The notes beneath the pieces were generated by a model that was given only the letters and a program-made list of their open reading frames with translations, was not told the DNA's origin and did no database searches. From JBBQXY01 sp038209195 (GTDB taxonomy: Bacteria > Chloroflexota > Ktedonobacteria > Ktedonobacterales > Ktedonobacteraceae), in assembly GCA_038209195.1 (NCBI GenBank), contig JBBQXY010000244.1:1-6287 (forward strand): a DNA stretch of 6,287 bases, in the 5' to 3' direction. Positions 5,700 through 6,287 of this stretch are shown here, piece by piece. A program made the position numbers and the translations under genes. Each line of letters begins with the position of its first letter. Within the stretch, counting starts at the first letter, position 1.

Positions 5700-5957
5700 A
5701 TGATGTACGGTTTTGGCAGTTCTGGTAGCTGGTGGCTCATGGGAATGGGCATGATGGTGCTCTTTTTGATCGCCATTATTCTCTTAGTGATCTGGGTTGT
5801 GCGCGGTCTGTCCCCGCGGCAGGTAGGCTCTGGACACGACCAGGCATTAGAGACCCTGCAGCAGCGCTACGCCGCTGGCGAGATTAATGTGGCTGAGTAC
5901 GAACAGGCGCGAGCAAGGCTGGAGCAAATCCCTGTCGCGCGTTACCACGCCTGGTAA
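5700..5957 (+). CDS. Small membrane protein with SHOCT domain
   Basis: 85 residues; AGAGGAG at 5684-5690 lies 9 bases before ATG 5700 (a second ATG follows at 5703). The N-terminus MMYGFGSSGSWW and MGMGMM is rich in Met, Gly and Trp, followed by one helix (about 13-35). A Gly/Ser linker leads to a SHOCT motif at about 49-75 (ALETLQQRYAAGEINVAEYEQARARLE), which matches the family pattern of a short helix, RYAxGEI and a second helix. SHOCT domains are short C-terminal modules thought to mediate oligomerisation or binding. Proteins of this exact build are common next to two-component and copper-resistance genes, and the Met-rich start would fit, but no activity is known. It is a single-gene transcript bounded by its own promoter region and a strong terminator. 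Confidence 0.88.
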   Translation: MMYGFGSSGSWWLMGMGMMVLFLIAIILLVIWVVRGLSPRQVGSGHDQALETLQQRYAAGEINVAEYEQARARLEQIPVARYHAW

Positions 5958-5982
5958 CAAGTGAGGGTGTTTACAGAGCACT

Positions 5983-6049
5983 ATGCTCAATGGCCACAAG
6001 GGATAAAGTTACAAAACTTTATCCCTTGTGGCCATTGAGCATGTTTTTA
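5983..6049 (+). terminator. Very long perfect hairpin terminator
   Basis: Bases 5983-6010 pair with 6015-6042 without mismatch (28 bp) around a 4-base ACAA loop, followed by GTTTTTA (6043-6049). It begins 25 bases after the SHOCT stop. On the minus strand no T run follows, so it should act only on + strand transcripts. Confidence 0.92.
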
Positions 6050-6091
6050 TCTTCTCAGGAACATTTACGCTAGGCTAATAAGCGAACCGTG

Positions 6092-6131
6092 ATTTTTAAC
6101 GCTATTTTTAACGCTCTCCGTTTACTATAAA
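6092..6131 (+). promoter_or_regulatory. Tandem 12-base repeat overlapping a candidate promoter
   Basis: ATTTTTAACGCT is repeated exactly head to tail (6092-6103, 6104-6115). TATAAA at 6126-6131 is placed so that its -35 position (about 6103-6108) falls at the junction of the repeats. This is the usual geometry for promoters activated by OmpR-class regulators. It would drive a gene that lies mostly beyond the window. Confidence 0.4.
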
Positions 6132-6287
6132 AGTAGCTCGGACAACGGATACGCATTGATAATGTAGGGGAGGGTCTTTATAAAGCAAACGATTCAGCTT
6201 CCGCCACACGCCTGGTGAGCGTTGTTTGTGATGCTGCTGTGATAGAAATACATAAAGATCGTGATACAAATGAGACATTCTGGAAGT
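6132..6287 (+). other. Probable leader of a gene beyond the window
   Basis: No certain gene. One + frame is open from after a TAG at about 6136 to the edge, with a possible GTG start at 6215 (reading VSVVCDAAVIEIHKDRD); an ATG at 6270 in another frame (MRHSGS) is a second option. Neither has a good ribosome site. CTTTATAAAG at 6176-6185 is a 10-base palindrome. Confidence 0.25.

Noticed and set aside
1..6287. CRISPR array, tRNA, rRNA or insertion sequence
   Set aside because: No regularly spaced repeats, no tRNA-like cloverleaf or rRNA sequence noticed, and no transposase-like protein in any frame.

Overview
The window reads as ordinary bacterial chromosome of moderate GC content, with all recognisable genes on the + strand. 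The gene style would fit a Gram-positive-like or Chloroflexota (for example Ktedonobacteria) genome: a TTG and GTG starts next to the usual ATG, strong AAGGAGG-type ribosome sites, a SHOCT-domain small membrane protein, and a FIMAH-domain secreted protein. This taxonomic guess is inference from gene style and is not secure.

Layout. Positions 1-154 hold the C-terminal end of a heavy-metal-associated (HMA, CopZ-like) protein, closed by a clear rho-independent terminator. A 527-base gap (211-737) has no convincing gene and carries part of a repeat. Positions 738-2841 hold a tight four-gene membrane cluster: a diheme cytochrome b6-like protein (738-1400), a 336-residue protein with two membrane helices around a large exported domain (1405-2415), a 104-residue protein with two helices (2412-2726), and a 37-residue protein with one helix (2728-2841). 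A long hairpin follows (2866-2935). Next are a secreted FIMAH-domain protein with a Met/His-rich segment (3031-3420), an OmpR/PhoB-type response regulator (3610-4326) with its histidine kinase (4328-5467), and a small SHOCT-domain membrane protein (5700-5957) ended by a 28-bp perfect hairpin terminator. The last 240 bases hold a tandem repeat placed like an activator site ahead of a TATAAA box, but no certain gene.

How the parts may work together. The HMA protein, the two-component pair, the SHOCT protein and the Met/His-rich exported protein form a set often seen in metal (copper) stress loci; no sensor ligand can be read from the sequence. The most unusual part is the cytochrome cluster. 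It keeps the four haem-ligand histidines of cytochrome b6 with b6-type spacing (14 and 15 residues). It lacks the usual quinol-site signatures (PWDQ-type and PEWY) and the Cys used for haem c-i in cytochrome b6, and no Rieske protein or cytochrome c is encoded in the window. I read it as a divergent, Rieske-less relative of the cytochrome bc/b6f core whose partner and substrate are unknown.
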